Source of the DNA: Oscillospiraceae bacterium
Lineage (GTDB): Bacteria; Bacillota; Clostridia; Oscillospirales; Ruminococcaceae
Direction of reading: 5' to 3'
DNA length: 6,551 bases
NCBI GenBank assembly: GCA_029098085.1
Contig: JAQXNQ010000216.1
Span: forward strand, 1-6,551
Shown here: positions 6,291 through 6,551 of the stretch, piece by piece
Position numbering within the stretch: position 1 is the stretch's first letter
Layout: each line of letters starts with the position of its first letter
Notes under the pieces: generated by a model
The model's database searches: none
Told to the model about the DNA's origin: nothing
Seen by the model: only the letters and a program-made list of their open reading frames with translations
Program-made: the position numbers and the translations under genes

Positions 6291-6551
6291 TCACTTTCCC
6301 TTCTGTTTTTCGGCCTGCTCCCAGGGCTGCAGCGGTGCCAGAAATCCGGCCTGCTGCAGCTGATTTTCAATCAGATCCAGACGGTCTTCGCTGGACGCCT
6401 CCACCAAATGATAATGATAACCGGAGGTGGCTCCGCTCAGCACGCTGGACTGGCTGCCGTCCAGGGCCTGTATGAATTCGCTGACATCCTGCCGGGAGCG
6501 GATGTCCATTTCGGCGCTGACCCGTCCGTAGACCCGGTGGCTGATGCTGAT
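6291..6551 (-). CDS. niaR: NiaR-type transcriptional repressor of NAD synthesis (3' part)
   Basis: The last 86 codons of a gene that continues beyond the right edge. The readable part is the effector-binding 3H domain: SHRVYGRVSAEMDIRSRQDV near the start, then SVLSGATSGYHYHLVEA with its HxH pair and a C-terminal helix pair (DRLDLIENQLQQAGFLAPL). The conserved His residues are those that give the 3H domain its name and that bind metal in characterised NiaR. In the family, an N-terminal winged-helix domain (outside this window) binds DNA, and nicotinic acid is the co-repressor controlling NAD biosynthesis and niacin uptake genes. The stop at 6293-6291 is 4 bp before nadA, an operon arrangement expected for this regulator and its target. 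Any operator would lie upstream of niaR, out of view. Confidence 0.85.
   Translation of the reverse strand: MSISHRVYGRVSAEMDIRSRQDVSEFIQALDGSQSSVLSGATSGYHYHLVEASSEDRLDLIENQLQQAGFLAPLQPWEQAEKQKGK

Noticed and set aside
6287..6370. Longer start for NadA at 6370
   Set aside because: It would overlap the niaR coding sequence, and the added residues do not fit the family N-terminus.
5273..6475. 400-codon plus-strand open frame
   Set aside because: It lies opposite nadA and niaR, which have clear family motifs; its His/Ala/Gly-rich translation is what the antisense of such genes gives.

Overview
The window looks like chromosomal DNA from a gut-type anaerobe of the Bacillota (Clostridia or Erysipelotrichia). 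The basis is the moderately GC-rich genes with strong AGGAGG-type ribosome binding sites, a NiaR-nadA pair, and a multi-PAS hybrid histidine kinase next to a small Hpt protein. No rRNA, tRNA, CRISPR array, transposase or phage gene was seen.

Layout. Positions 1-277 hold the possible 3' end of an upstream reading frame and a 14-bp palindrome. Next is a cytoplasmic SIMPL/DUF541 protein (278-940, +), closed by a strong hairpin that probably terminates transcription from both sides (952-985). Convergent to it is a large XRE-type helix-turn-helix protein (2523 down to 996, -), whose frame is broken by one extra base near 1491-1495. An AT-rich divergent intergenic region (2524-2874) carries candidate promoters in both directions and two stacked hairpins just before the next start. 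On the plus strand follow an intact Hpt phosphotransfer protein (2875-3237) and a hybrid sensor kinase locus (3320-5270). In the kinase, three N-terminal PAS-like domains are joined out of frame to the last part of the ATPase domain and a receiver domain; HisKA and the ATPase N box are absent. A hairpin terminator follows (5291-5327). The right end is a minus-strand NAD synthesis unit: nadA (6286 to 5369), preceded at 4 bp by the 3' part of niaR, which runs off the window.

How the genes work together. The kinase and Hpt gene would form a His-Asp-His phosphorelay, but no output regulator with a DNA-binding domain lies on that strand. The divergent XRE-type protein is the obvious candidate partner by position only. 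As sequenced, both the kinase and the XRE-type gene are disrupted and only Hpt is intact, so the locus looks like a decaying or recently inactivated signalling module (or an assembly artefact), flanked by intact housekeeping genes. NiaR is the niacin-responsive repressor of NAD synthesis and NadA makes quinolinate, so that end is an ordinary self-regulated NAD operon.

No clearly new biological system is evident. The items most worth a second look are the two gene lesions, the uncharacterised C-terminal region of the XRE-type protein and the structured leader in front of the Hpt gene.
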